Shown here piece after piece: positions 5,448 through 13,537 of a stretch of 13,714 nucleotides of DNA. The notes beneath the pieces are model-generated. The model was not told where the DNA came from. It ran no database searches and was given only the letters and a program-made list of their open reading frames with translations. Position numbers and translations under genes: made by a program. Numbering within the stretch: position 1 is the first letter of the stretch; each line of letters begins with the position of its first letter. Source of the stretch: Clostridia bacterium (GTDB lineage: Bacteria > Bacillota > Clostridia > Christensenellales > Aristaeellaceae); NCBI GenBank assembly GCA_900769075.1, contig CAAGFE010000009.1:1-13714 (forward strand), written 5' to 3'.

Positions 5448-7850
5448 TCATTCTGCGAAGATGGAGGCGGGGCGATCCTCGTCCTCCTCCTCTTTTTTGT
5501 TTCTCCGGATCAGCCCCTGGAACCAGTTTTCCAGGGTGGAAGGCCGCTCCACCCGGGCCACCTGCACGCTCTGCTTGCCCTCCAGGAGGATGCCGTTGTC
5601 CAACAGCTCGGCGTGCACAGGAATCACCCGATAGGTGTAGGTCACGCCGTCCCGGGCACGTTCATCGGTGTAGGTGAGCACCTGTCCGGCCTCGGCGCGC
5701 AGCTCGGTCAGGATGAAGCTCTCTCCCACGGCATCGCGCTGAATGCGATACACGGCGGCATCGCTGGCGGTGATGACCAGCTGGGGCTGGCCTTCGCTGT
5801 CATGGGTGACGTAGAAGGCGCTGGCCGATGCTGGCGGCTGCCAGACGTCGGATTTCTTCGTGGGCTGCGTGCCTTCGATGAAAATCTCCTTCAGCTTGTA
5901 GGTGTCCGGGGTCAGGGAGGTTGCCAGCATGGGTTCGCCGCGCCATTCGATGGCTTTCTTATCCAGCGTGACCGTTACAAACCCGCCGGGATTGGAGAAA
6001 GTTGGCTTGCTCCGGTTGGCGTAGTACGCCTTGAGGAAATTCCGCGCCAGGGAGGCCGGATTCGTGCCGCCGGAAACGCTGTTGGACAGGCGATGGGCGT
6101 CATCCGGATCGTCGTAGCCCATCCACACGGACACGGATAGATCAGCGGTGTAAGCGCACATCCATGCGTCCCGGTTGCCGCCGCCGACCATGTTGACCGT
6201 GCCGGTTTTCCCCGCCACCTGGACGCCGGCGCTGTTCAGCCGGGTGCCGGTGCCGGAGGAAATCACCGTGCGCAGCAGGTCGGTGACGAGGTAGGCGTTC
6301 TGCCGGGTGAGCACGCGGGTGCCGCTGTCCTGATGCTGGTAAACCACCACGCCGTCCCGGTCGGTGATCCGCTCGATGAAATAGGGCGCGTAGAAGGTGC
6401 CTCCGTTGGCAAAGGGGGCGTAGGCTGCCGCCATTTGGGTCGGGGACGCGCCGTAGGTCATGCTGCCCAGGGCCAGGGAGAGGTTCCAGTCCCGGTTGTC
6501 CAGTTCAATGCCCACGTTGGTCAGATACCGCCGCGCCGTCCCCACGCCGATGGCTTCCATGACCTTCACAGCCGGGATGTTGAGGCTGTTTTTCAGCGCC
6601 GTGCGGAGGGTCACGTTGCCGTAGTAGGCATTGCCTGCATTTCGCGGCTTGTAGGTGCCGAAGGCCGTTGGTTCGTCCAGAATGACCGATGCTGCCGTCC
6701 AGCCGGCGTATTCGATGGCGGGCGCATAGACAGCGAGCGGCTTGAGGGCGCTGCCCGGCTGACGGCGCAGGTGGGTGGCCCGATTGAGGCCGCGGCGGGT
6801 TTCGTACTGGCGTCCGCCGACGATGGCCCGCACCGCCCCGGTTCTCGTATCCACCGCCGACGCGGCAGATTGCACGATCGTTCCGTCCTTGGCATTGGCA
6901 GGAAATACGGAGGCGTTTTCGAATTGTTTGTCCAGGATGCTCTGCATGGCGGGGTCGAGGGTGGTGTCAATGCGGTATCCTCCTGCCAGCAGCATTTCGG
7001 CGGACACGTCCAGCTGAAGCTCCGCTTCGTCCAGCACCGCGTCCACAAACCAGCCGTACTCCGTCTGTACCGCGCTGGAACGCAGGGGGGTCAGCGCTTC
7101 CGCCATCGCCGCGTCATATTGCTCCTGGGTCAGCATCCCCTCGGAGAGCATCACGCCGAGGATGTAGCCGCGGCGCTCCCGGTTGTTCTCCGGTGCGCTC
7201 TGGATGCTGTACGCCGAGGGAGCCTTGATCGCCGCCGCCATCGCCGCCGCCTGGGCAGGGGAGAGCGCCTCCGCGTCCACCCCAAAGGTCACCTGTGCCG
7301 CTGCCTGAATCCCATAGGCCCCCTGCCCGAAGTAAATGTAATTGAGGTACAGGTCCAGAATCTGATCCTTGGTGTAAACCTGCTCCATCTGCAGGGCCAG
7401 CCAGACCTCCTCCAGCTTGCGGGCGATGGTCTTCTGGCTGGACAGGTGGGAGAGCTTCACCAGCTGCTGGGTAATGGTGGAAGCGCCCTGATCAAAGCCG
7501 CCGGCGCGTACATTGGACACCAGCGCGCCCAGAATGCGGGTTACGTCAAAGCCGGGATGCTTGTAGAAGCGGAGATCCTCAGCCGCAAGGAAGGCGTCCA
7601 CCACATGGTCGGGCAGGGCAGAGGTGTCGATGACCGTGCGGTTTTCCCGCCCCACGAGGGTGGTGACGTAGGTCCCGTCCTTGTCGTAAATCGCGCCGGT
7701 CTGGGCGAGATTGGTGAGCTTGGCGGGGTCAAGGGTCTGCCAGGAGGCCACCTCAAAGGTGCTGTAGCCCCAGATGACCACGACGGCAGCTGCCGCCAGC
7801 GCGATGCCCCATAAGATCGGTTGGATCCACCGACGAAATCCCACACCCAT
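5448..7850 (-). CDS. Class A penicillin-binding protein (transglycosylase/transpeptidase)
   Basis: Bifunctional peptidoglycan synthase anchored in the membrane and acting outside the cell. Numbered from ATG 7850 (800 residues): a transmembrane helix at ~11-28; a GT51 glycosyltransferase at ~50-225 with catalytic Glu91 (EDLRFY), QGASTITQQL (121-130), ARKLEE and YLNYIYFGQGAYG; a transpeptidase at ~320-610 with the active-site Ser367 and Lys370 (SALK), SLN (422-424) and KTGT (548-551). A ~190-residue C-terminal extension looks like a fibronectin III-type beta domain (VITASDAAVYRIQRD...TYTYRVIPVH) and ends in a charged KKEEEDEDR tail. The frame is open up to ATG 7895, but that start has no ribosome binding site. 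AAGGAGG at 7860-7854 serves ATG 7850 (3-base gap) or GTG 7844 (9-base gap, better spacing). It is divergent from the solute-binding protein gene. Confidence 0.93.
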   Translation of the reverse strand: MGVGFRRWIQPILWGIALAAAAVVVIWGYSTFEVASWQTLDPAKLTNLAQTGAIYDKDGTYVTTLVGRENRTVIDTSALPDHVVDAFLAAEDLRFYKHPGFDVTRILGALVSNVRAGGFDQGASTITQQLVKLSHLSSQKTIARKLEEVWLALQMEQVYTKDQILDLYLNYIYFGQGAYGIQAAAQVTFGVDAEALSPAQAAAMAAAIKAPSAYSIQSAPENNRERRGYILGVMLSEGMLTQEQYDAAMAEALTPLRSSAVQTEYGWFVDAVLDEAELQLDVSAEMLLAGGYRIDTTLDPAMQSILDKQFENASVFPANAKDGTIVQSAASAVDTRTGAVRAIVGGRQYETRRGLNRATHLRRQPGSALKPLAVYAPAIEYAGWTAASVILDEPTAFGTYKPRNAGNAYYGNVTLRTALKNSLNIPAVKVMEAIGVGTARRYLTNVGIELDNRDWNLSLALGSMTYGASPTQMAAAYAPFANGGTFYAPYFIERITDRDGVVVYQHQDSGTRVLTRQNAYLVTDLLRTVISSGTGTRLNSAGVQVAGKTGTVNMVGGGNRDAWMCAYTADLSVSVWMGYDDPDDAHRLSNSVSGGTNPASLARNFLKAYYANRSKPTFSNPGGFVTVTLDKKAIEWRGEPMLATSLTPDTYKLKEIFIEGTQPTKKSDVWQPPASASAFYVTHDSEGQPQLVITASDAAVYRIQRDAVGESFILTELRAEAGQVLTYTDERARDGVTYTYRVIPVHAELLDNGILLEGKQSVQVARVERPSTLENWFQGLIRRNKKEEEDEDRPASIFAE

Positions 7851-7899
7851 CACCCTCCTTTGCCCAAGATCGTCCCCCAAAATGATTGAAAACATGCAA

Positions 7900-7957
7900 A
7901 CCGGGCCCCGGTAGGAAACGCCAGAAAAAGAAAAAAGTGTGAAAACGGATAATTTTC
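7900..7957. promoter_or_regulatory. Divergent intergenic region with small dyads
   Basis: ACCGGG and CCCGGT form a tight inverted repeat around one base near 7900-7912. GAAAA (7941-7945) and TTTTC (7953-7957) flank seven bases, loosely like a LacI-type operator. Both lie between the penicillin-binding protein start and the solute-binding protein promoter. No clear - strand promoter could be placed. The evidence for a regulator is weak. Confidence 0.25.
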
Positions 7958-7968
7958 GCTTTGAGGGC

Positions 7969-7997
7969 TGGTCAAATGAGAAAAAATGGTCTATAAT
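7969..7997 (+). promoter_or_regulatory. Promoter of the solute-binding protein/galK transcript
   Basis: TGGTCA (7969-7974, four of six consensus bases), a 17-base spacer, then a perfect TATAAT (7992-7997). Transcription would start near 8004, giving a ~50-base leader with GGAGG before ATG 8053. Confidence 0.6.
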
Positions 7998-8052
7998 GGA
8001 ACGAAAGCAGATGGTCGGGCTTCCTGCCTGCCATGATTATCGGAGGGACGCT

Positions 8053-9561
8053 ATGCGAAAATTCATCAGCATGGTGCTGCCCCTGTGCCTTATTCTGGCG
8101 ATGGTTTCCGGCGCTTATGCCGAGGAAAGCTTCACCATCGCAGGTTATGACCACAAGGACACGGGGCATGTATGGACGGACAACCTGTTCTTTGACCGCA
8201 TGGAGGAAAGAACCGGCGTCAGGCTGGAATTCTGCCAGTATATGACTGAGGCCTCCTGGCAAGACGCTAAGGAGGCGATGCTCGCCGGTACACTGGAATT
8301 GCCGGATGCGCTGTTCAAGGCGGATCTGACCACCCAGGAAACGGTGAAGTGGTTTGAGGCGGGCAAGCTCATCGACCTGACCCCCTATCTGGAAACGTAT
8401 GCACCGAACCTGTGGGCGCTGCTCCAGGCCCACCCGGACTGGCTGGAGGCCATCACCATCCCGACGGGGGAAATCGTTGCGCTGCCCGCGATTGACGAAT
8501 TGCAGTTCAACAACGCCATCTGGATCAATGCGACCTGGCTGAGCCGTGCCGGGCTGGAGATGCCCACCACCGCGGATGAACTGGCGGAAGTCCTGCGGGT
8601 TTTCCGCGACAGGGATATGAACGGCAACGGCAAGCGGAAGGATGAGGTTCCCCTGACCTTCACCAGCCTGTGGGATCTGCGCTTCCTGGGCCATGCCTTC
8701 GGCATCAACGCCAATGATTACTACATCACCATGGACGAGGACGGAACGGTGCGCGAGGTGCTGACCAGTGATGAAAACCGCGCGTTCCTGACCTGGCTGC
8801 ACCAGCTGTGGACGGAAGGCCTGCTGGATCAAACCGGCTTCACAGGGCTGCGCAGCGTCAGCCTCAATCAGGATGAGGATGCGGCCATCATCTATGGCGT
8901 GATGCTGTCCTCCACGCCTGCCGAGCTGGTGAACACCGCCGCCATCAAGGAATATGCATTGCTGGAGCCCCTCGTGTATGAGGGAAAACAGGTCTACCGG
9001 GATCTGACAGGGGAAATCATCCGCGGCACCTTTGCGATCACCTCTGCCTGCAAAAACCCGGCAGCTCTGGTGTCCTGGGTGGATTACCTGTACACCGAGG
9101 AGGGCTTCATCCTGGGTGAGGCCGGTATGCCCGGGCAGGAGTTTTCCTGGAATGATGACGGCACCTGGCTGTGGGAGAACACTTCCGAGGCCCTGATGTC
9201 CACCGTGCTGCCCAACGCCACGCTGCGTTCCGGGGTCAGCATGCCCGGCTATGCCTCCATTCCCTTCCAGCAGAAGATCGACGATCACACCACGCTGCAG
9301 GTGGTGAACGGCCTGCTCCGCCTCAAGACGTTTGACACCATGCCGTATCCCTACGTCTACCTGACCGACGCCCAGCAGGCCCGGGTGGACGAGCTGATCC
9401 TGAACATCACCCAATATGCCGAGTATCAGATGGTCTGGTTCATCGCCGGCGATGTGGCGCTCAATGATGACACCTGGGCGGAATTCTGCACCACGGTCAA
9501 ATCCCTGGGCGTCGACGAAATGGTTGGCATCTGGCAGACTGCCGCGGACGAACAGCGTTAA
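8053..9561 (+). CDS. Secreted extracellular solute-binding protein (ABC-type sugar-binding family)
   Basis: The 502-residue protein looks like a large substrate-binding protein of the family-1 sugar type, which captures a carbohydrate outside the cell for an ABC importer. ATG 8053 has GGAGGGA upstream and starts a classic signal peptide: MRK, a hydrophobic core FISMVLPLCLILAMVSG, and AYA before EE, so cleavage after residue 23 is likely. There is no lipobox cysteine, unusual for a Gram-positive binding protein, so retention at the cell surface is unexplained. A loop DRDMNGNGKRKDE (~186-198) resembles the calcium-binding Asp/Asn loop common in this family. The middle and C-terminal parts fit a two-lobed fold, with paired aromatic residues. 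No permease or ATPase genes are adjacent. The next gene is galK, 48 bases away, which hints at galactose-containing ligands; that link is positional only. Confidence 0.82.
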   Translation: MRKFISMVLPLCLILAMVSGAYAEESFTIAGYDHKDTGHVWTDNLFFDRMEERTGVRLEFCQYMTEASWQDAKEAMLAGTLELPDALFKADLTTQETVKWFEAGKLIDLTPYLETYAPNLWALLQAHPDWLEAITIPTGEIVALPAIDELQFNNAIWINATWLSRAGLEMPTTADELAEVLRVFRDRDMNGNGKRKDEVPLTFTSLWDLRFLGHAFGINANDYYITMDEDGTVREVLTSDENRAFLTWLHQLWTEGLLDQTGFTGLRSVSLNQDEDAAIIYGVMLSSTPAELVNTAAIKEYALLEPLVYEGKQVYRDLTGEIIRGTFAITSACKNPAALVSWVDYLYTEEGFILGEAGMPGQEFSWNDDGTWLWENTSEALMSTVLPNATLRSGVSMPGYASIPFQQKIDDHTTLQVVNGLLRLKTFDTMPYPYVYLTDAQQARVDELILNITQYAEYQMVWFIAGDVALNDDTWAEFCTTVKSLGVDEMVGIWQTAADEQR

Positions 9562-9609
9562 CCTCAACACGATGAAGCACATCATGAATCGGAAGGACGG
9601 AATGACACC

Positions 9610-10896
9610 ATGAACCAGTATGCGAACATGATCCGCAACCTCAGGTCCCCGGAAGGGAGCCAGCGCCTGATGCACCTGTATGGTGATCGTGACGGGATGC
9701 TTGTGGAGCAGACCGCGCGCTATACGGGTCTCATCAAGCGCCACGAAGAGCTTTTCCACGAGACAGAGCAGGATATCCTGCTGGTCAGCGCCCCGGGCCG
9801 TACCGAAATCGGCGGCAACCACACCGACCATAACCGTGGCCGCGTTCTGGCGGCGGCGGTGAATCTGGATACGCTGGCCGCTGTGTCCGCCCGCAAGGAT
9901 ATGGAAGTGCACATCTATTCCGAGGGCTATGAGCCCCTGGTGCTGGATCTGACCGGGCTGGACGTTGTGGAGGCCGAGAAGGGCACCACCGCTTCGCTGG
10001 TTCGCGGCGTCGCGGCCCGCATGAAGGAACTGGGCTATCAGATCGGCGGCTTCAATGCGGCGGTCACGTCCACGGTGGCCTCCGGCTCCGGCTTGTCCTC
10101 CTCCGCTGCCTTCGAGGTGATGACCTGCGCCATTCTGGATGAGCTGTACAACGGGTTCTCCATTGATTTCATCACCCGGGCCAAGATCTCCCAGTACGCT
10201 GAGAATGTCTACTTTGGCAAGCCCTCCGGATTGCTGGATCAGATGGCTTCCTCCGCCGGCGGTCTGGTGACGGTGGATTTCCGCAGCGATGATCCCGAGG
10301 TCCGCGCGATGAACTTCGACTTCGCCAAGTATGGCTATGCCCTGGTGGTGGTGGCAACCGGCGGTTCCCATGCCGACCTGACCGATGATTACGCCGCCAT
10401 TCCTGCGGAAATGAAGCAGGTCGCCGCCTGCTTCAATGAGCCCTATCTGCGCCGGGTGCGCCCTGAGGAGTTCTACCAGGCCATGCCCAAGCTCCGCGGC
10501 AAGGTGAGCGACCGTGCCCTGCTGCGCGCGATGCACTTCTTTGAGGAGGACGAGCGCGTGCTGCGCCAGGTGGCTGCGCTGGATCGCAACGACCTGTTTG
10601 CCTTCATGTGGGAAATCATCTGCTCCGGCCGTTCCTCCTATATGTTCCTGCAGAATGTGTATGCCCGCAGCGACGATCAGAGCCTGTCCCTGGCGCTGGC
10701 GCTGGCCGAGCACCTGCTGGCGGACAAGGACGGCGCATGGCGCATCCACGGCGGCGGCTTCGCAGGCACCACGCTGAATTTCGTGCCCGCCGCCCAGCTG
10801 CGCCACTTCATCGACACGATGGAAAATGCTTTTGGCGAGCATTGCTGCCATGTGCTGGATATCCGTCCCGAAGGGCCCGCCGTGGTCAAGTTCTGA
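9610..10896 (+). CDS. galK: Galactokinase-family GHMP kinase
   Basis: GHMP-family sugar kinase, most likely phosphorylating galactose to galactose 1-phosphate with ATP in the first step of the Leloir pathway. In the 428-residue protein: the galactokinase signature region APGRTEIGGNHTDHN (61-75); the ATP-binding motif GSGLSSSAA (159-167); GKPSGLLDQMASS (203-215), whose Asp210 is the expected catalytic base; and the third GHMP motif HGGGFAGTTLNFVP (380-393). The usual signature is GRVNLIGEHTDYN, so the sugar-contacting Glu is replaced by Asn here (GGNHTDH). I recall this variant as common in clostridial galactokinase homologues, but the sugar specificity is less certain. It is ~40 residues longer than classical GalK, mainly by an N-terminal helical segment. 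ATG 9610 follows AAGGACGG. No other gal gene is in the window. Confidence 0.88.
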   Translation: MNQYANMIRNLRSPEGSQRLMHLYGDRDGMLVEQTARYTGLIKRHEELFHETEQDILLVSAPGRTEIGGNHTDHNRGRVLAAAVNLDTLAAVSARKDMEVHIYSEGYEPLVLDLTGLDVVEAEKGTTASLVRGVAARMKELGYQIGGFNAAVTSTVASGSGLSSSAAFEVMTCAILDELYNGFSIDFITRAKISQYAENVYFGKPSGLLDQMASSAGGLVTVDFRSDDPEVRAMNFDFAKYGYALVVVATGGSHADLTDDYAAIPAEMKQVAACFNEPYLRRVRPEEFYQAMPKLRGKVSDRALLRAMHFFEEDERVLRQVAALDRNDLFAFMWEIICSGRSSYMFLQNVYARSDDQSLSLALALAEHLLADKDGAWRIHGGGFAGTTLNFVPAAQLRHFIDTMENAFGEHCCHVLDIRPEGPAVVKF

Positions 10897-10942
10897 GTCG
10901 GCTTTCATTTCACTTTGATACAAAAGGGAAACAATCCCCATC

Positions 10943-10995
10943 TTGACACCATCCGCCGCCTGTGCTATGATAATGGTGCAGGCGGTTTTCGCCTG
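10943..10995 (+). promoter_or_regulatory. Promoter and 5' hairpin of the riboswitch-ribU transcript
   Basis: TTGACA (10943-10948), a 17-base spacer ending in TGC, then TATGAT (10966-10971): an almost ideal extended -10 promoter. The start falls near 10978, at a hairpin CAGGCG (10979-10984)/CGCCTG (10990-10995). The space between galK and this promoter shows no intrinsic terminator. Confidence 0.85.
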
Positions 10996-11017
10996 ACAAA
11001 ATAGCATAAGCCACTTG

Positions 11018-11150
11018 GAGCTTCTTCGGGGCAGGGTGAAATTCCCTACCGGCGGTACAGCCCGCGAACGATCCTCGGAATGACCGATGGATCGCCGACC
11101 CGGTGTGATTCCGGGGCCGACAGTATAGTCTGGATGAGAGAAGGAAGCGG
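11018..11150 (+). ncRNA. FMN riboswitch (RFN element)
   Basis: Matches the RFN consensus in order: TTCGGGGCAGGGTGAAATTC, CCTACCGGCGGT, AGCCCGCGA, a variable stem at ~11067-11096, CCGGTGTGATTCCGG, and GCCGACAGTATAGTCTGGAT followed by GAGAGAAGG. The closing P1 stem pairs GCTTC (11020-11024) with GAAGC (11144-11148). It binds flavin mononucleotide and normally lowers expression of riboflavin synthesis or uptake genes; here the next gene is ribU. Confidence 0.97.
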
Positions 11151-11192
11151 CGAGCATCGTCCATATTCTGCGCGAAATAGACGAAGTCTCCT

Positions 11193-11236
11193 GCCCCTCG
11201 ATAAGCGAACCTGCTTCGAGGGGCTGTGCGCATTTT
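11193..11236 (+). terminator. Expression platform: terminator stem of the FMN riboswitch
   Basis: GCCCCTCGA (11193-11201) pairs perfectly with TCGAGGGGC (11216-11224), extended by AGC/GCT inside. TTTT follows only after a 7-base gap, so it is a weak terminator by textbook rules. CTGCTTC (11211-11217), partly in the 3' arm, can instead pair over seven positions (one G·U) with GAAGCGG (11144-11150), which contains the 3' strand of P1. So P1 formation would release the terminator. The mechanism is inferred from pairing alone. Confidence 0.55.
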
Positions 11237-11252
11237 AAGGAGGCTTGCTGCT

Positions 11253-11846
11253 ATGAGCAACCGTAAATCCAGTCTGTCCGTCCAGTACATGACCCGCATC
11301 GCCATCCTCGGCGCGCTGTCAGCCATCCTCTTCCTGATTGAGGTGCCTGTGGTTGCGTTCTACAAGCTGGATGTGTCCACCCTGCCTGCCTTGCTGGGCG
11401 CCTTCTCGATGGGCCCCCTGGCGGGCCTGGGCATCCTGCTGATCAAGGATCTCCTGGGGCTTCTGCACTCCAGCACCATGTATGTGGGCGAGCTGGCGGA
11501 TTTCATCATGGGCGCGGCGTTCATCCTGCCGGCCGCGATCATCTACCGCCACCAGAAAACCCGCAAGAATGCCCTGGTGGGCATGATCGTCGGCACGCTG
11601 GCGATGATCGTTGTTTCCGTCATTGTCAACTGGAAGATCATGATTCCCTTCTTCATGAGCGCCTTCCATATGCCGATGGAAGCCATCATCGGCATGGCCC
11701 AGAAAACCCTGCCCTTTGTCGACACCGAGTGGAAGGTGCTGCTGTTTGTCACCGCGCCCTTCAACCTGCTCAAGGGCTTCGTCCTCAGCGCTCTGACCTT
11801 CCTGCTGTACAAGCGTCTGAGCCCCCTGCTCCATGTGCGTAAATAA
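11253..11846 (+). CDS. ribU: ECF-type riboflavin transporter, substrate-binding S component
   Basis: The 197-residue membrane protein with about six hydrophobic segments is the S component of an energy-coupling factor importer. It binds riboflavin and works with shared EcfA/EcfA'/EcfT subunits, which are not in this window. Support: the upstream FMN riboswitch; the N-terminal RIAILGALSAILFLIEVPV segment; LDVSTLPALLGAFSMGPLAG (~39-58), typical of RibU; the GELADFIMGAAFILPAAIIY segment; and the C-terminal VTAPFNLLKGFVLSALTFLLYK. ATG 11253 is chosen because AAGGAGG lies nine bases upstream (11237-11243); an in-frame GTG at 11226 lies inside the terminator stem and would lengthen a basic tail. 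It is followed 38 bases later by tsaE without an evident terminator. Confidence 0.94.
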   Translation: MSNRKSSLSVQYMTRIAILGALSAILFLIEVPVVAFYKLDVSTLPALLGAFSMGPLAGLGILLIKDLLGLLHSSTMYVGELADFIMGAAFILPAAIIYRHQKTRKNALVGMIVGTLAMIVVSVIVNWKIMIPFFMSAFHMPMEAIIGMAQKTLPFVDTEWKVLLFVTAPFNLLKGFVLSALTFLLYKRLSPLLHVRK

Positions 11847-11884
11847 CCCTTGATCTCTACGATGTTCTATTGACGAGGTACGCT

Positions 11885-12322
11885 ATGCTGACCCATTCTC
11901 CCGCTGAGACCCGCGCCCTGGGCCGCCAGCTGGCCCAATCCCTGCGGGCGGGCGATGTGCTGCTGCTCTGGGGCGACCTGGGCGCAGGCAAAAGCGAGTT
12001 CACCCGGGGCATTGCCGAGGGCCTGGGCATCCCAACCACCGTCACCAGCCCGTCCTTCACCATTCTCAATGTGTATGACGAGGGGCGCATCCCCCTGTAT
12101 CACTTCGATTGGTACCGCCTGAACGGCGCGGATGAACTGTACGAAATGGGCATGGATGAATACCTGGGCGGCGACGGCGCGGCGGTGGTGGAATGGCCCA
12201 GCCAGTGCCCGGAGGCCATCCCGGAAACCCGTCTGGACGTGCGTTTCAAGCCCGTGGGCGACACTGAGCGGGAGATTACCTTCACCCCCGTGGGCGATTT
12301 CCGCGCTGTCAGCCTTCCCTGA
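11885..12322 (+). CDS. tsaE: tRNA t6A biosynthesis ATPase TsaE
   Basis: TsaE is the small P-loop ATPase that, with TsaB and TsaD, makes the threonylcarbamoyl-adenosine modification at position 37 of tRNAs reading ANN codons. The 145-residue protein has the Walker A motif GDLGAGKS (30-37), the conserved TSPSFTILNVY (~54-64), YHFDWYRL (~72-79), and the Trp of VVEWPS (~101-106), all family hallmarks at normal length. ATG 11885 is preferred over an in-frame TTG at 11870, because GAGGT lies six bases before the ATG and the TTG would add only five residues. The next gene, tsaB, starts 18 bases after its stop. It may be co-transcribed with ribU; I see no convincing promoter in the 38-base gap. Confidence 0.94.
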   Translation: MLTHSPAETRALGRQLAQSLRAGDVLLLWGDLGAGKSEFTRGIAEGLGIPTTVTSPSFTILNVYDEGRIPLYHFDWYRLNGADELYEMGMDEYLGGDGAAVVEWPSQCPEAIPETRLDVRFKPVGDTEREITFTPVGDFRAVSLP

Positions 12323-12340
12323 GAAAAGAGGCCGAAGACC

Positions 12341-13048
12341 TTGAAACTGCTTGCCATTGATACCTCCGGCCCCGTGTGCGGCGTGGCTGTGATGAAGGAC
12401 GGCGCGATCGTCTACGAAGCGTCCGCCATCAACCGCATGACCCATTCGGTCAATCTGCTCCCCATGACTGACGCTGCCTGCCAGTCTGCCGGGCTGACCA
12501 TCTCGGACATGGATCGCCTCGCCGTTGTCAGCGGCCCCGGTTCCTTCACCGGCGTGCGCATCGGCGTGAGCACCGTCAAGGGCCTGGCCCATGCGCACAG
12601 CACGCCCTGCGTGGCGGTGGATGCGCTGGAAGCCATGGCTGCCGGGGCAGGGGCCTTTTCCGGGGTGATCTGTCCCATCCAGGACGCCCGCGCCGGCCAG
12701 GTGTACGGTGCAGCCTTCGCTGCCGCCAGTCCCCGGCCCGAGCGCCTGATGGCGGATGTTCCCCTCAAACTGGAAGAATATGTCGGGCAAATCCGCGCCT
12801 TTGGCGACCGGTTCCTGTTCCTGGGGGACGGCATGCCCGTCCATCGGGAGCGACTGCAAGCCCTACTGGGCGAAGCAGCGGTCTTTGCCCAGCCCCAGCA
12901 GGCTTTCCTCCGGCCCGCGGCGGTGGCCTATCTGGCTTCCCTCGCGGAGGAAACCGTGTCTTACCTGGCCCTGGAGCCCCTCTACCTGCGTGCGCCCAAT
13001 GCCGCGCTCAACAAGAAGCTGACGGAGGGCCTCGCCAATGCCGAATGA
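12341..13048 (+). CDS. tsaB: tRNA t6A biosynthesis protein TsaB
   Basis: TsaB is the ASKHA-fold partner of TsaD that holds the t6A-forming complex together; it has no catalytic activity of its own. The 235-residue protein begins MKLLAIDTSGPVCGVAV, the typical opening of the family, and has RMTHSVNLLPM and the diagnostic VSGPGSFTGVRIGVSTVKG (~63-81). The C-terminal half is the variable part. The start is TTG at 12341, a rare start supported by an exact match to the family's N-terminus and by AGAGG nine bases upstream; no in-frame ATG fits. It overlaps rimI by 11 bases. The third member, tsaD, is not in the window and may lie beyond the right edge or elsewhere. Confidence 0.94.
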   Translation: MKLLAIDTSGPVCGVAVMKDGAIVYEASAINRMTHSVNLLPMTDAACQSAGLTISDMDRLAVVSGPGSFTGVRIGVSTVKGLAHAHSTPCVAVDALEAMAAGAGAFSGVICPIQDARAGQVYGAAFAAASPRPERLMADVPLKLEEYVGQIRAFGDRFLFLGDGMPVHRERLQALLGEAAVFAQPQQAFLRPAAVAYLASLAEETVSYLALEPLYLRAPNAALNKKLTEGLANAE

Positions 13049-13532
13049 GTACACCCTTCGCCGGATGACGGCGGCGGACGTGGACGGCGTGGCTGCCGTG
13101 GAGGCGGCAACCTTCCCGACCCCCTGGAGCCGGGACGCCTTCGAGAGCGAAATGAGAAACGTCGCCGCGCGATACTTGGTGGCGGAGAAGGACGGGAAGA
13201 TCATCGGCTATGCCGGCGCGTGGATCATCCTGGATGAAAGTCACATCACCAACATCGCCGTGCTGAAGGAGGAGCGGGGGCAGGGCATCGGCCGGGCGCT
13301 GACGGCGGGGCTGCTCCAGTACCTGTCCAACCTCGGTGCGGCCTACGCGACCCTGGAGGTTCGCAAGAGCAACGAGGTCGCCCAGAACCTCTACAAGTCC
13401 CTCGGCTTCATCCGGCTGGGCGTGCGCAAGCGCTACTATGAGGACAACGGCGAGGATGCGTTCATCATGGTCTGCGATCACATGCCCGATGCGGATCCGG
13501 ACTTTGAGGAACCCGAAACAGTGCAAGAATAA
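13038..13532 (+). CDS. rimI: Ribosomal protein S18-alanine N-acetyltransferase RimI
   Basis: GNAT-family enzyme that transfers an acetyl group from acetyl-CoA to the N-terminal alanine of ribosomal protein S18. Of 164 residues, YTLRRMTAADVDGVAAVEAATFPTPWS is the N-terminal RimI signature. RGQGIGRAL (80-88) is the acetyl-CoA pyrophosphate loop. LEVRKSNEVAQNLYKSLGF (106-124) contains the expected catalytic Glu107 and Tyr119. The acidic tail after ~150 (DADPDFEEPETVQE) is longer than in E. coli RimI. GGAGGG lies nine bases before ATG 13038, and the start overlaps tsaB, so they are translated as a pair. The tsaE-tsaB-rimI order is a well-known bacterial cluster. The hairpin region that starts at 13538 lies directly downstream. 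Confidence 0.95.
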   Translation: MPNEYTLRRMTAADVDGVAAVEAATFPTPWSRDAFESEMRNVAARYLVAEKDGKIIGYAGAWIILDESHITNIAVLKEERGQGIGRALTAGLLQYLSNLGAAYATLEVRKSNEVAQNLYKSLGFIRLGVRKRYYEDNGEDAFIMVCDHMPDADPDFEEPETVQE

Positions 13533-13537
13533 CCAGG

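Noticed and set aside
6333..7814. A 493-codon open frame on the + strand inside the penicillin-binding protein gene
   Set aside because: Antisense to a gene with all catalytic motifs; no recognisable domain.
7851..7895. Upstream ATG 7895 as the start of the penicillin-binding protein
   Set aside because: No ribosome binding site before it, whereas AAGGAGG lies just before 7850/7844, and the added 15 residues precede the normal basic N-terminus and membrane helix.
7972..11157. A 1061-codon open frame on the - strand across the solute-binding protein and galK
   Set aside because: It is antisense to two clear genes with motifs, signal peptide and ribosome binding sites; its translation is His/Gly/Gln-rich low-complexity text typical of GC-rich antisense.
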